Of a DNA stretch of 18,472 bases, positions 6,420 through 13,770 are shown in pieces (position 1 is the stretch's first letter; each line of letters starts with the position of its first letter). The notes under the pieces are model-generated. The model worked only from the letters and a program-made list of their open reading frames with translations, was not told the DNA's origin and made no database searches. The position numbers were made by a program, and so were the translations under genes. This DNA is from Anaerolineales bacterium UBA3499 (GTDB lineage: Bacteria; Chloroflexota; Anaerolineae; Anaerolineales; UBA11657), in the NCBI GenBank assembly GCA_002377585.1, contig DFQC01000007.1, positions 169,012-187,483 on the forward strand, in the 5' to 3' direction.

Positions 6420-7322
6420 ATGCGTCCATTGTTTGTTCTACTTATCGGAGTAATTGCATCTTCAACAGCTAGTATATTTGTTCGAAATGCACAAAGCGAT
6501 GCTTCTTCTATTGTCATAGCTGCCTATAGGGTTGCAATAGCAACTGTAATGTTGTCGCCTGTTGTATATATTCGTCAGCGACGGGTACTGATAGGTATGG
6601 GAAGTAAGGAATGGATGTTGGCTATGGCTTCCGGAGGGTTTCTTGGGCTTCACTTTGTGACTTGGATTACTTCGCTTGAATATACTACAGTGGCTTCTTC
6701 CACAATATTAGTGAGCAGCTTACCTATATTTGTGGCTTTGTTATCCCCGCTTTTTCTAAATGAAAAGCCTGCCTCGGTTCTATACTTTGGCATGACGCTT
6801 GCAATTATTGGCGGAGCTATTATGGCTTTAAGTGATACCTGTGTAGTAACAGGTATTACGGTCTCATGTCCGTCATGGCGAAGTTTTTTTCAGGGTTCGG
6901 CTATGTATGGCAATGGTTTGGCGGTATTAGGGGCAATTTTTGGTGCTGGATATTTTATGATTGGAAGGCACATGCGTGTTAGGCTTCCTCTTTTGACTTA
7001 TATTTTTGTTGTATACGGTATGGCTGCATTAATTATGCTTTTGATAGTATGGATTACAGGATCACCTATATTGGGTTATGGGAAAGAGACTTATTTGTGG
7101 TTTTTGCTATTGGCAATTGTGCCACAATTGATTGGACATAGCAGCTTTAATTGGGCACTAGGTTACTTGCCCGTATCCTATGTGACTGTAGCTGTGATTG
7201 GAGAGCCTGTTGCAGCTACAGCTCTAGCTTGGATGATTTTACACGAAGGTCTTTCGTGGTTACATATTGTAGGTGGAGCTCTGTGTCTTGCTGGCATTGG
7301 TTATACTTCCAGCAAAGCGTGA
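6420..7322 (+). CDS. EamA/DMT-superfamily permease
   Basis: This is an inner-membrane transporter of the drug/metabolite transporter superfamily. The 300 residues make about ten hydrophobic spans in two EamA repeats (about residues 1-137 and 160-298). Typical features are the N-terminal GVIASSTASIFVRNA, the VASSTILVSSLPIFVALLSPL segment ending in LNEKP at the end of repeat 1, and the matching YVTVAVIGEPVAATALAW and LHEGLSW in repeat 2. A loop with two cysteines (TCVVTGITVSCPSW, about residues 140-153) separates the halves. The substrate cannot be read from sequence. The gene stands alone between the sod promoter and the nuo promoter. AAGAG lies 5 bases before the ATG, a weak site. No convincing promoter was found; TATAAT at 6316-6321 lacks a -35 box. 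Confidence 0.87.
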   Translation: MRPLFVLLIGVIASSTASIFVRNAQSDASSIVIAAYRVAIATVMLSPVVYIRQRRVLIGMGSKEWMLAMASGGFLGLHFVTWITSLEYTTVASSTILVSSLPIFVALLSPLFLNEKPASVLYFGMTLAIIGGAIMALSDTCVVTGITVSCPSWRSFFQGSAMYGNGLAVLGAIFGAGYFMIGRHMRVRLPLLTYIFVVYGMAALIMLLIVWITGSPILGYGKETYLWFLLLAIVPQLIGHSSFNWALGYLPVSYVTVAVIGEPVAATALAWMILHEGLSWLHIVGGALCLAGIGYTSSKA

Positions 7323-7398
7323 CCACATTTTCGATGGTTATATCTTTTATATAATAAAAGGAACATCAGATACTTACCAGGCTTGCACTCACAAATTA

Positions 7399-7422
7399 TT
7401 TTGTATATAAATTTGTACAAAA
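7399..7422. promoter_or_regulatory. Inverted TTTTGTA repeat upstream of the nuo promoter
   Basis: TTTTGTA (7399-7405) and TACAAAA (7416-7422) form an inverted pair with a 10-base spacer, and TTTGTACAAA (7412-7421) is itself a perfect 10-base palindrome. Further TTTGTA or TACAAA copies occur near 7431, 7513 and 7548. The cluster lies just before and inside the nuo promoter region. The sequence is AT-rich, so chance is a real alternative. Confidence 0.35.
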
Positions 7423-7445
7423 CACTAGGGTTTGTATAAGGTTCG

Positions 7446-7474
7446 TTGACACGCTATTGCACTCATGCTATTAT
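7446..7474 (+). promoter_or_regulatory. Strong extended -10 promoter of the nuo operon
   Basis: TTGACA at 7446-7451 (perfect), a 17-base spacer and TATTAT at 7469-7474 preceded by TGC (7466-7468), an extended -10 element. The predicted start is near 7481, leaving about 82 bases before the nuoA ATG. GAGGTAAG at 7538-7545 is too far (about 18-20 bases) from that ATG to be a normal ribosome site. TAAAAT at 7551-7556 might give a second, leaderless transcript. Confidence 0.78.
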
Positions 7475-7562
7475 TTGCACTAATTGTCACAAATGCTGTA
7501 ATTAGTTGGAAGTACAAATTCGGGTTTACCCCATAATGAGGTAAGATTTGTAAAATAATTTT

Positions 7563-7919
7563 ATGGCACATGAATGGATCTTTATTGGTATTATTCTCCT
7601 CTTCGGGACTATTTTTGCAGCAGTTCCTTTGGTAGTAAACACCATAGTTGCGCCCAAAAAGCCGAATGTTTTGAAGAATGAAACATACGAGTGTGGTATG
7701 GAGACAGTTGGTGACACATGGATTCAGTTTAAAGTTCAATACTATATATTTTCATTGGTGTTTGTCATATTTGATGTAGAGATTGTCTTTCTTTTCCCTT
7801 GGGCTGTGGCATACAAGCAATTGCCATTTTTCGCGGTAGTAGAAGGCGTCATTTTTATAGTTATTCTTGCAGGAGGACTGTTGTATGCATGGCGGAAGGG
7901 AGCACTCGATTGGGTGTGA
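7563..7919 (+). CDS. nuoA: NADH-quinone oxidoreductase subunit A (complex I)
   Basis: NuoA is a small membrane subunit of complex I near the quinone cavity. It has 118 residues with three spans, the standard length. Signatures are ETYECGM (Glu43, Cys44, Gly45) in the long loop and IFDVEIVFLFPWA in the second span. An in-frame TAA 12 bases upstream fixes the ATG as the first possible start. No ribosome site is properly spaced. It opens an operon that continues directly with nuoH, 20 bases later. The usual nuoB, nuoC and nuoD genes are missing at this position. Confidence 0.95.
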   Translation: MAHEWIFIGIILLFGTIFAAVPLVVNTIVAPKKPNVLKNETYECGMETVGDTWIQFKVQYYIFSLVFVIFDVEIVFLFPWAVAYKQLPFFAVVEGVIFIVILAGGLLYAWRKGALDWV

Positions 7920-7939
7920 TTTAGGTTAGGAAAGGTAAT

Positions 7940-9136
7940 ATGCCAGAAGTAAGATTAGGTGATCTTCTAGTTTCTTTATACGATTTGTTTGGATGGGGTC
8001 TTAGTGAGATAGGCTTGAATCCTAGCGCAGTCTCAATATTACAGAAGTTAGTTGCTGCGTTTATTTTGACAAACTTTTGTTTACTGACTCCACTTCTTAC
8101 AATTTGGTTGGAACGCAAGGTGTCTGCGCGATTTCAGGACAGATTGGGCCCGAATCGAGTTGGACCTTTTGGTCTTTTTCAAGGTTTTGCAGACATAGTT
8201 AAGCTGATAACTAAAGAGGATATTACGCCTGCTGGGGCTGATAAAACGGTTTTCAACATTGGGCCAGTAATAGCTGTTGCATCGGTGGTAGGTATATGGG
8301 CTGTCATACCCTTTACATCGACTATGGTAGGCACGGATATTAATGTGGGTATTCTTTATAGTGTTGCTGTAGGTGCTATTGGGACCTTGGCGATTATGAT
8401 GGGGGGATGGGCGAGCAACAACAAATATGCCTTATTGGGGTCATTCAGGACTGTTGCACAGCTAGTATCTTATGAAGTACCTATGATTATCGCACTTCTG
8501 ATTCCCACACTTCTAGCAGGTTCGATGAGTATGAACACGATAGTGCAAGAGCAGCAAGTCTGGTTTGTTGTGGCAGCTCCTATAGCGGCTTTGCTGTTTC
8601 TGATATCCAGCATCGCCGAGGTTGGCAGGGCTCCATTTGATCTTCTCGAAGCGGAAAGTGAAATAGTAGCAGGTTTTCACGTTGAATATACTGGCATGAA
8701 GTTTGGTGTATGGATGCTTGCAGAATTTTTGCATGCATTCACTATATGTGCTCTTACAGCTGTAGTGTTTCTGGGTGGTTGGCGAGGGCCATGGGTTGAT
8801 CAATATCCTTTGCTTGGAGTTGTTTACTTCCTTATTAAAACATATTTTGTTAGTATGATAATGTTGTGGATTCGTGTCACAGTACCTCGAGTGAGAATTG
8901 ATCAAATGAATGACTTAAACTGGAAATTCTTAGTTCCCCTTTCACTTGTGGCTCTTGTGGTGACTGCATTGGTAGATAAATCTATACCTGTAGATTTCAG
9001 TATAGGATCTCGTTCATTGATATTGTTTTTGGCCAATATGTTAATTGTTGTGGCTACATTGTTTGTGTTGCGTAGAGTTTCTCGCAAGGAACAGGCAGCC
9101 CAAAGTGAATTGCAAGCTGAAGTGAATTCAGTATAA
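7940..9136 (+). CDS. nuoH: NADH-quinone oxidoreductase subunit H (complex I)
   Basis: NuoH links the peripheral arm to the pumping modules and forms much of the quinone-binding chamber. The 398 residues carry the family blocks: ERKVSARFQDRLGPNRVG, the FQGFADIVKLITKED segment, and EVGRAPFDLLEAESEIVAGF with its conserved acidic residues, followed by YTGMKFG. The protein is slightly longer than common NuoH, owing to a short N-terminal amphipathic lead and a polar tail after the last span (about residues 377-398, rich in Q, E and S). AGGAAAGG lies about 5 bases before the ATG. It sits between nuoA and nuoJ; the usual nuoI between H and J is absent. Confidence 0.96.
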   Translation: MPEVRLGDLLVSLYDLFGWGLSEIGLNPSAVSILQKLVAAFILTNFCLLTPLLTIWLERKVSARFQDRLGPNRVGPFGLFQGFADIVKLITKEDITPAGADKTVFNIGPVIAVASVVGIWAVIPFTSTMVGTDINVGILYSVAVGAIGTLAIMMGGWASNNKYALLGSFRTVAQLVSYEVPMIIALLIPTLLAGSMSMNTIVQEQQVWFVVAAPIAALLFLISSIAEVGRAPFDLLEAESEIVAGFHVEYTGMKFGVWMLAEFLHAFTICALTAVVFLGGWRGPWVDQYPLLGVVYFLIKTYFVSMIMLWIRVTVPRVRIDQMNDLNWKFLVPLSLVALVVTALVDKSIPVDFSIGSRSLILFLANMLIVVATLFVLRRVSRKEQAAQSELQAEVNSV

Positions 9137-9159
9137 CTTGCTGAAGTGATGATATACAA

Positions 9160-9669
9160 GTGACAGCTTCTCAAATCTTTTTTATTTTATTTGCCTCGGC
9201 CACATTAGTAGCTGCGTATCTAGTGGTCACGGTTAGGAATCTCATACATGCTGCCTTGTGGTTAGTGGCTTCCCTATTAGGTATAGCGTCAATCTTTGTA
9301 ATGCTAGATGCCAGTTTTATGGCTACTGTAGAGGTTGTGCTTTATATTGGTGCGATTGCTATATTGATTGTATTTGCAGTAATGTTGACTAGAAGAGTCA
9401 TGGAGGATGTTGGACCTCAGAGGATCAACACTTGGTGGTTTGGTGCAATTTTAGCAACATTGTTTTTTGTGTCAGCATCTGCGTTGATTTGGCTCACTAA
9501 GTGGCCAACTTTACCCGAAGGAGATGTAGGTAATACAGTACTCATTTTGGGGAAAAGTCTTGTCGACCCAAGCAAATACGTTGTTCCATTTGAGATTGCA
9601 TCTGTGTTATTAATTGTTGCTTTGATTGGTTCGATTGCTGTAGCACTGCCATCTAAACAACCTGAATGA
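9160..9669 (+). CDS. nuoJ: NADH-quinone oxidoreductase subunit J (complex I)
   Basis: NuoJ is a five-span membrane subunit beside NuoA and NuoK. The 169 residues are a normal length. The key third helix segment VEVVLYIGAIAILIVFAVML is present, including the residues around the bend thought to help transmit conformational change. Translation starts at a GTG, 23 bases after the nuoH stop, without a clear ribosome site. The end of the protein (LPSKQPE) is short and polar. Confidence 0.94.
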   Translation: MTASQIFFILFASATLVAAYLVVTVRNLIHAALWLVASLLGIASIFVMLDASFMATVEVVLYIGAIAILIVFAVMLTRRVMEDVGPQRINTWWFGAILATLFFVSASALIWLTKWPTLPEGDVGNTVLILGKSLVDPSKYVVPFEIASVLLIVALIGSIAVALPSKQPE

Positions 9670-9681
9670 GGGAAGTGGTAT

Positions 9682-9720
9682 ATGTATAAATGGTTTGTTT
9701 ATATAGGTAATAGACGATGA
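9682..9720 (+). CDS. Possible 12-codon leader ORF coupled to nuoK
   Basis: An ATG at 9682 opens a frame encoding MYKWFVYIGNRR. Its TGA (9718-9720) overlaps the nuoK ATG as ATGA. GAGGGAAG (9668-9675) sits 6 bases before this ATG, while nuoK itself has only a weak site. It may deliver ribosomes to nuoK by translational coupling. The evidence is spacing and overlap only, so it may be fortuitous. Confidence 0.25.
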   Translation: MYKWFVYIGNRR

Positions 9721-10025
9721 TACCCTTAGCTTGGTATCTTACTTTTGCGGCTGCACTCTTCTGTTTAGGTTTATATGCAGTGCTGGCTCGCCAAAATGCA
9801 GTAGCTATATTAATGGGTATTGAGTTAATGCTTAATGCAGTGATAGTTAACCTAATTGCATTTTGGCGTTATAACGAACCAGAGAATGTGTCTGGTCAGG
9901 CATTTGCGATAATAGTTTTTGCTGTAGCTGCAGCAGAAGCAGCTGTCGGATTAGCTTTAATAATTTCTATTTATAGAAGACGTGAAACAGTAATGGCAGA
10001 AGAAATTGACATGATGAAATGGTAA
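9717..10025 (+). CDS. nuoK: NADH-quinone oxidoreductase subunit K (complex I)
   Basis: NuoK is a three-span, MrpC-like subunit that continues the polar axis of the membrane arm. The 102 residues are a normal length. The second span carries the conserved glutamate in LMGIELMLNAVIVN, and the third carries the second buried glutamate in AVAAAEAAVGLALI. The start overlaps a possible mini-ORF by 4 bases, and the end overlaps nuoL by 7 bases, so translation of the neighbours is probably coupled. Confidence 0.95.
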   Translation: MIPLAWYLTFAAALFCLGLYAVLARQNAVAILMGIELMLNAVIVNLIAFWRYNEPENVSGQAFAIIVFAVAAAEAAVGLALIISIYRRRETVMAEEIDMMKW

Positions 10026-12178
10026 TTATGGAAATGTCAGAAATGTTAACTTGGTTGGTGCCAGCACCTCCTTTAATATCTTTTTTTGTAATAATTCTTT
10101 TCACTAGTAGACATCGTTCTATGAGTCACCTGGTGGCATTATTTGCAATGGGACTTTCTTTGTTGTTTAGTTGGATCATAGTGTTCAATGCTTTGTCTAC
10201 TGATCATTTTGGAGAGCATCCGATAGCTTCTGATGTTGGTTGGTTTCCTGCTGGAGACACAGTATTGAGGATGGGAGTGGCTGTCGACCCACTGACTATA
10301 GTGATGCTTACCTTTGTGCCATTAGCTTGTTTTCTCATAATTTTATATAGTGTGGGTTATTCTAACTTCGGAAAAAGCCGTGATCAAAGGGATGTTAGTG
10401 GCAGTCCACCGCATCATGGTGTTGAGCCAATGTATTCGCGCTTTTTTGCCTTTTTGTCGCTATTTGCTGGTGCAATGCTGGTTTTGACCGTGGCTGATAA
10501 TTTGCTTTTGCTGTTCTTTGGTTGGGAGATTATGGGGCTTTGCTCTTATCTTTTGATTGGATTTTGGTATGGTCGCACTTATGATGACAAATTTCAGATT
10601 ACTCCAAGCGGAGCAGCTGTAAAGGCTTTTATGACAACACGTTTAGCGGATGTAATAATGCTTATTGGAATTGCATATCTGTACTTTGAGGCTGGAACAC
10701 TAAATTTCCGAGAGATATTCTTTAACGAAGAAATTATGAAGCATTTGCTCGAGTCACCGTCTCTTATTGGCGGCATGGCTGCAGCTCATTTGATTGGTTT
10801 GCTGATATTTGCTGGCACAGTAGGTAAAAGTGCTCAGTTCCCATTACATGTTTGGCTTCCAGACGCGATGGAAGGTCCTACTCCAGTCAGCGCTATGATC
10901 CATGCTGCTGCCATGGTTTCGGCGGGAGTCTATATGGTAATACGAATGTTCCCATTACTTAATTCGGGGGGACACGGCAGTCCAGCACTTACAGTGATGG
11001 CTTTTGTGGGTGCTTTTACTGCTTTATTCGCAGCGACTATTGCTGTAGCACAGAATGATGTCAAGAGAGTTTTAGCTTATTCCACAATAAGTCAACTTGG
11101 ATACATGATAGCGGCACTTGGTATAGGTGCCTATGTTGCTGCTGCTTTTCATCTCATGACACATGCTTTTTTCAAAGCGTTATTATTTATGGGTTCAGGA
11201 TCAATTATTCATGGTGTTGAGCATGGAATGCATCATACAAATGAAAAGTTGGATCCACAGGATATGTTGAATATGGGTGGTCTGGCTAAACGCATGCCCA
11301 CTACATACTGGACTTTTGTAATTGGCGGATTTTCATTAGCAGGATTTCCATTTGTGACGGCTGGATTTTGGTCTAAGGATGAGATATTGGCAGACGCATT
11401 TGCACATGGACATTGGTGGGTATTTGTTGTGTTATTAATTTCTGCATTTTTAACCGCGTTTTATACCATGCGCCAAATCTCACTTACTTTCCTAGGTGAT
11501 GCTCGAACTGAAAGTGCGGCAAAAGCTCACGAGAGTAACTGGACAATGACTTTGCCTTTGGTAGTACTATCGTTCTTTGCTGTTTTTGCTGGATATGTTG
11601 GAGTACATATGGACTTTCCGGTTTTGGGATCTATGTTTGGTAGCAATCCATTCGAGCATTTTGTTATAGGTTCACTTCCGCATCATATATCTGGGTTCGA
11701 ATTTCAATGGACGCCCGTGATATTTTCAGTTGTTGCTGGTATATCTGGACTGTTGTTGGGATGGCTTGTTTATGGAAGACGGCCTTTGGCGATAGGTCAA
11801 CAAGATCCATTAGTGAAAGTATTAGGACCATTATATGGTGTGTTTGCTAATAAATACTACTTTGACGAGCTATACAATGTTGCATTGGTGCGTCCGGTTA
11901 AATGGATATCTGAAGTTGTCGCTTTTAAGTGGATTGATCGTGTATTGATCGATGGAACTTTGCATTCATTTGCCAATCTTACAATGAAAATTGGATCGGT
12001 GGCTGTATGGTTTGAAAAATGGGGTATAGATTATGCTCCGGACAAGTTTGGGGATGGAGTACGGTTTTCAGGTCAGTCTTTTCGTGTTATACAGAGTGGA
12101 CGTGTACAGGATTATCTTAATATAACGTTGAGCGCCGTGGTGGTTATCGGCGCAATTTTATTTGTGATCCTTAGATAG
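10019..12178 (+). CDS. nuoL: NADH-quinone oxidoreductase subunit L, with extended lateral helix
   Basis: NuoL is the distal antiporter-like proton channel of complex I, with a long lateral helix along the arm. At 719 residues it is much longer than E. coli NuoL (613). The core is intact: Glu170 in FFGWEIMG (TM5) and Lys270 in GKSAQFPLHVWLPDAMEGPT (TM7). One surplus is a loop around residues 118-140. The other lies in the lateral helix: between FKWIDRVLIDG (residue 638 on) and QSGRVQDY there are about 26 residues more than usual. The extra part starts at WFEKWGID (residue 664), exactly 26 residues after the similar WIDRVLID, so it may be a duplicated segment. The C-terminal anchor helix spans about residues 697-719. 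The first ATG overlaps nuoK; ATGs at 10028, 10034 and 10043 are alternatives. Confidence 0.95.
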   Translation: MVIMEMSEMLTWLVPAPPLISFFVIILFTSRHRSMSHLVALFAMGLSLLFSWIIVFNALSTDHFGEHPIASDVGWFPAGDTVLRMGVAVDPLTIVMLTFVPLACFLIILYSVGYSNFGKSRDQRDVSGSPPHHGVEPMYSRFFAFLSLFAGAMLVLTVADNLLLLFFGWEIMGLCSYLLIGFWYGRTYDDKFQITPSGAAVKAFMTTRLADVIMLIGIAYLYFEAGTLNFREIFFNEEIMKHLLESPSLIGGMAAAHLIGLLIFAGTVGKSAQFPLHVWLPDAMEGPTPVSAMIHAAAMVSAGVYMVIRMFPLLNSGGHGSPALTVMAFVGAFTALFAATIAVAQNDVKRVLAYSTISQLGYMIAALGIGAYVAAAFHLMTHAFFKALLFMGSGSIIHGVEHGMHHTNEKLDPQDMLNMGGLAKRMPTTYWTFVIGGFSLAGFPFVTAGFWSKDEILADAFAHGHWWVFVVLLISAFLTAFYTMRQISLTFLGDARTESAAKAHESNWTMTLPLVVLSFFAVFAGYVGVHMDFPVLGSMFGSNPFEHFVIGSLPHHISGFEFQWTPVIFSVVAGISGLLLGWLVYGRRPLAIGQQDPLVKVLGPLYGVFANKYYFDELYNVALVRPVKWISEVVAFKWIDRVLIDGTLHSFANLTMKIGSVAVWFEKWGIDYAPDKFGDGVRFSGQSFRVIQSGRVQDYLNITLSAVVVIGAILFVILR

Positions 12179-12192
12179 ATTGTAAATAACAG

Positions 12193-13770
12193 ATGATGAA
12201 TTTATTGAACCAAAATCTTTTGACACTAATATTGTTCTCGCCAGTTTTAGGTATGTTAGCGGTAATGTTGGTACCTGGTGAGCAGAAGCAGTTAGTGAGA
12301 CGTGTGGCATTAGTGTCAAGCTTAATCACTTTTGCTTTGGCGATAATACTTTGGTTTGGATATGATACGTCGGTCGATGGTTTTCAGTTTGTGGAACAAG
12401 CACAGTGGTACACGGCAATTAGTTCATCATATCATGTGGGGGTAGATGGGATTAGTGTACCTATGATTCTTTTGACTGCTTTGTTGATGCCTATAGGTGT
12501 ACTTGCTTCCTTTGGTATAGAAGATCGTGTTAAGAGTTATATGTTGCTTTTCTTGATGCTTGAAACTGGAATGTTAGGTGTTTTCATGGCACTGGATTTA
12601 ATAGTGTTTTTCCTATTTTGGGAGATAGGTTTAGTGCCAATGTATCTGCTCATAAATATTTGGGGAAGTCCTAAAGGTGAACGAGAATTCTTAAGTGGCA
12701 AGAAAGTACCAGCTCGACAATATGCTTCATATAAATTCTTTGTCTATACACTGGTTGGATCGCTAGGATTGTTGTTAGCAATACAGATATTAGGTGTGGT
12801 CGCCGGCAGTTTTGATTTGGTCACTTTGATGCAAGTATGGCCAGGATTCGATAAAGAGATATTTGCTAATTTCTCCACGTCTAGTGTGCGGACGGTTGCG
12901 TTTTGGGCTTTTGTGATTGCGTTTGCCATAAAGGTTCCTTTGTGGCCATTTCATACCTGGCTACCAGATGCACATACTGAAGCACCGACTGCGGGATCAA
13001 TGATACTTGCTGGGGTTTTACTAAAACTAGGCGCCTATGGATTTTTGCGTTTGGTCTTACCTTTATTTCCTGCTGAGGCACAAGCTGCTGCTCCCGTGCT
13101 TGCGTTTCTGGCTATGCTAGCTATTGTTTTAGGAGCACTCTCCGCCTATGGACAGACTGATTTCAAACGATTAGTTGCGTATTCTTCTGTAAACCACATG
13201 GGTTTTGTTGTACTAGGTATCGCAGCGGCAGCTATGGTAACCGGCAGTAATGATCCTTCCATGCGTCTAAGTGGCACAATTGCAACAACAGGTGTGGTTC
13301 TACAGATGTTCAACCATGGTATTTCCGCGGCTGCGATGTTCTTTTTGGTAGGTGTGGTATATGACAGGGCGCATACGCGTAATTTAGATGAGTTGGGTGG
13401 TGGTATATGGCAACTTGCACCGGTTTATGGTGGCATACTGATTTTTTCCTCCATGGCTTCGCTAGGGTTACCTGGATTAAGTGGGTTTGTATCTGAATTT
13501 GCGATTGTAAGAGGCTCATGGCCTGTATTTTCTACTATGACAGCTCTTAGTATGATTGGCTTATTTTTTACCGGAGCGTACATACTGAAAGCAATACGAC
13601 AAGTGTTACATGGTCCGATCAATCCAGAATGGTCTGATCACAACATGGAAATTAGTACTCGCGAAAAAATTGTAGTTGCTCCACTAATAGTTCTTATGCT
13701 AATTATTGGAATTTGGCCATGGTGGATAACATTTATGATTAATCAGACAGTAACAACACTTATTGGGTGA
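12193..13770 (+). CDS. nuoM: NADH-quinone oxidoreductase subunit M, first copy
   Basis: NuoM is a 14-span antiporter-like subunit that pumps protons. This copy (525 aa) has the complete set of channel residues: Glu144 in FWEIGLVPMYLLI (TM5), Lys247 in AIKVPLWPFHTWLPDAHTEAPT (TM7; written here as KVPLWPFH then TWLPDAH), Lys278 in LLKLGAYG (TM8) and Glu435 in GFVSEF (TM12). An insert near residues 156-172 (SPKGEREFLSGKKVPAR) lies in the loop after TM5. It starts 14 bases after nuoL with a weak ribosome site, and its TGA overlaps the second nuoM, so the two copies are probably made together. Confidence 0.95.
   Translation: MMNLLNQNLLTLILFSPVLGMLAVMLVPGEQKQLVRRVALVSSLITFALAIILWFGYDTSVDGFQFVEQAQWYTAISSSYHVGVDGISVPMILLTALLMPIGVLASFGIEDRVKSYMLLFLMLETGMLGVFMALDLIVFFLFWEIGLVPMYLLINIWGSPKGEREFLSGKKVPARQYASYKFFVYTLVGSLGLLLAIQILGVVAGSFDLVTLMQVWPGFDKEIFANFSTSSVRTVAFWAFVIAFAIKVPLWPFHTWLPDAHTEAPTAGSMILAGVLLKLGAYGFLRLVLPLFPAEAQAAAPVLAFLAMLAIVLGALSAYGQTDFKRLVAYSSVNHMGFVVLGIAAAAMVTGSNDPSMRLSGTIATTGVVLQMFNHGISAAAMFFLVGVVYDRAHTRNLDELGGGIWQLAPVYGGILIFSSMASLGLPGLSGFVSEFAIVRGSWPVFSTMTALSMIGLFFTGAYILKAIRQVLHGPINPEWSDHNMEISTREKIVVAPLIVLMLIIGIWPWWITFMINQTVTTLIG

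Noticed and set aside
7344..7360. CTTTTAT-ATA-ATAAAAG hairpin as terminator of the EamA gene
   Set aside because: The stem is seven pairs, nearly all A-T, with a 3-base loop and no T-run after it; too weak to call.
7425..7739. Minus-strand frame of 104 codons over the nuo promoter and nuoA
   Set aside because: It is antisense to nuoA, whose family identity is clear; a shadow frame.
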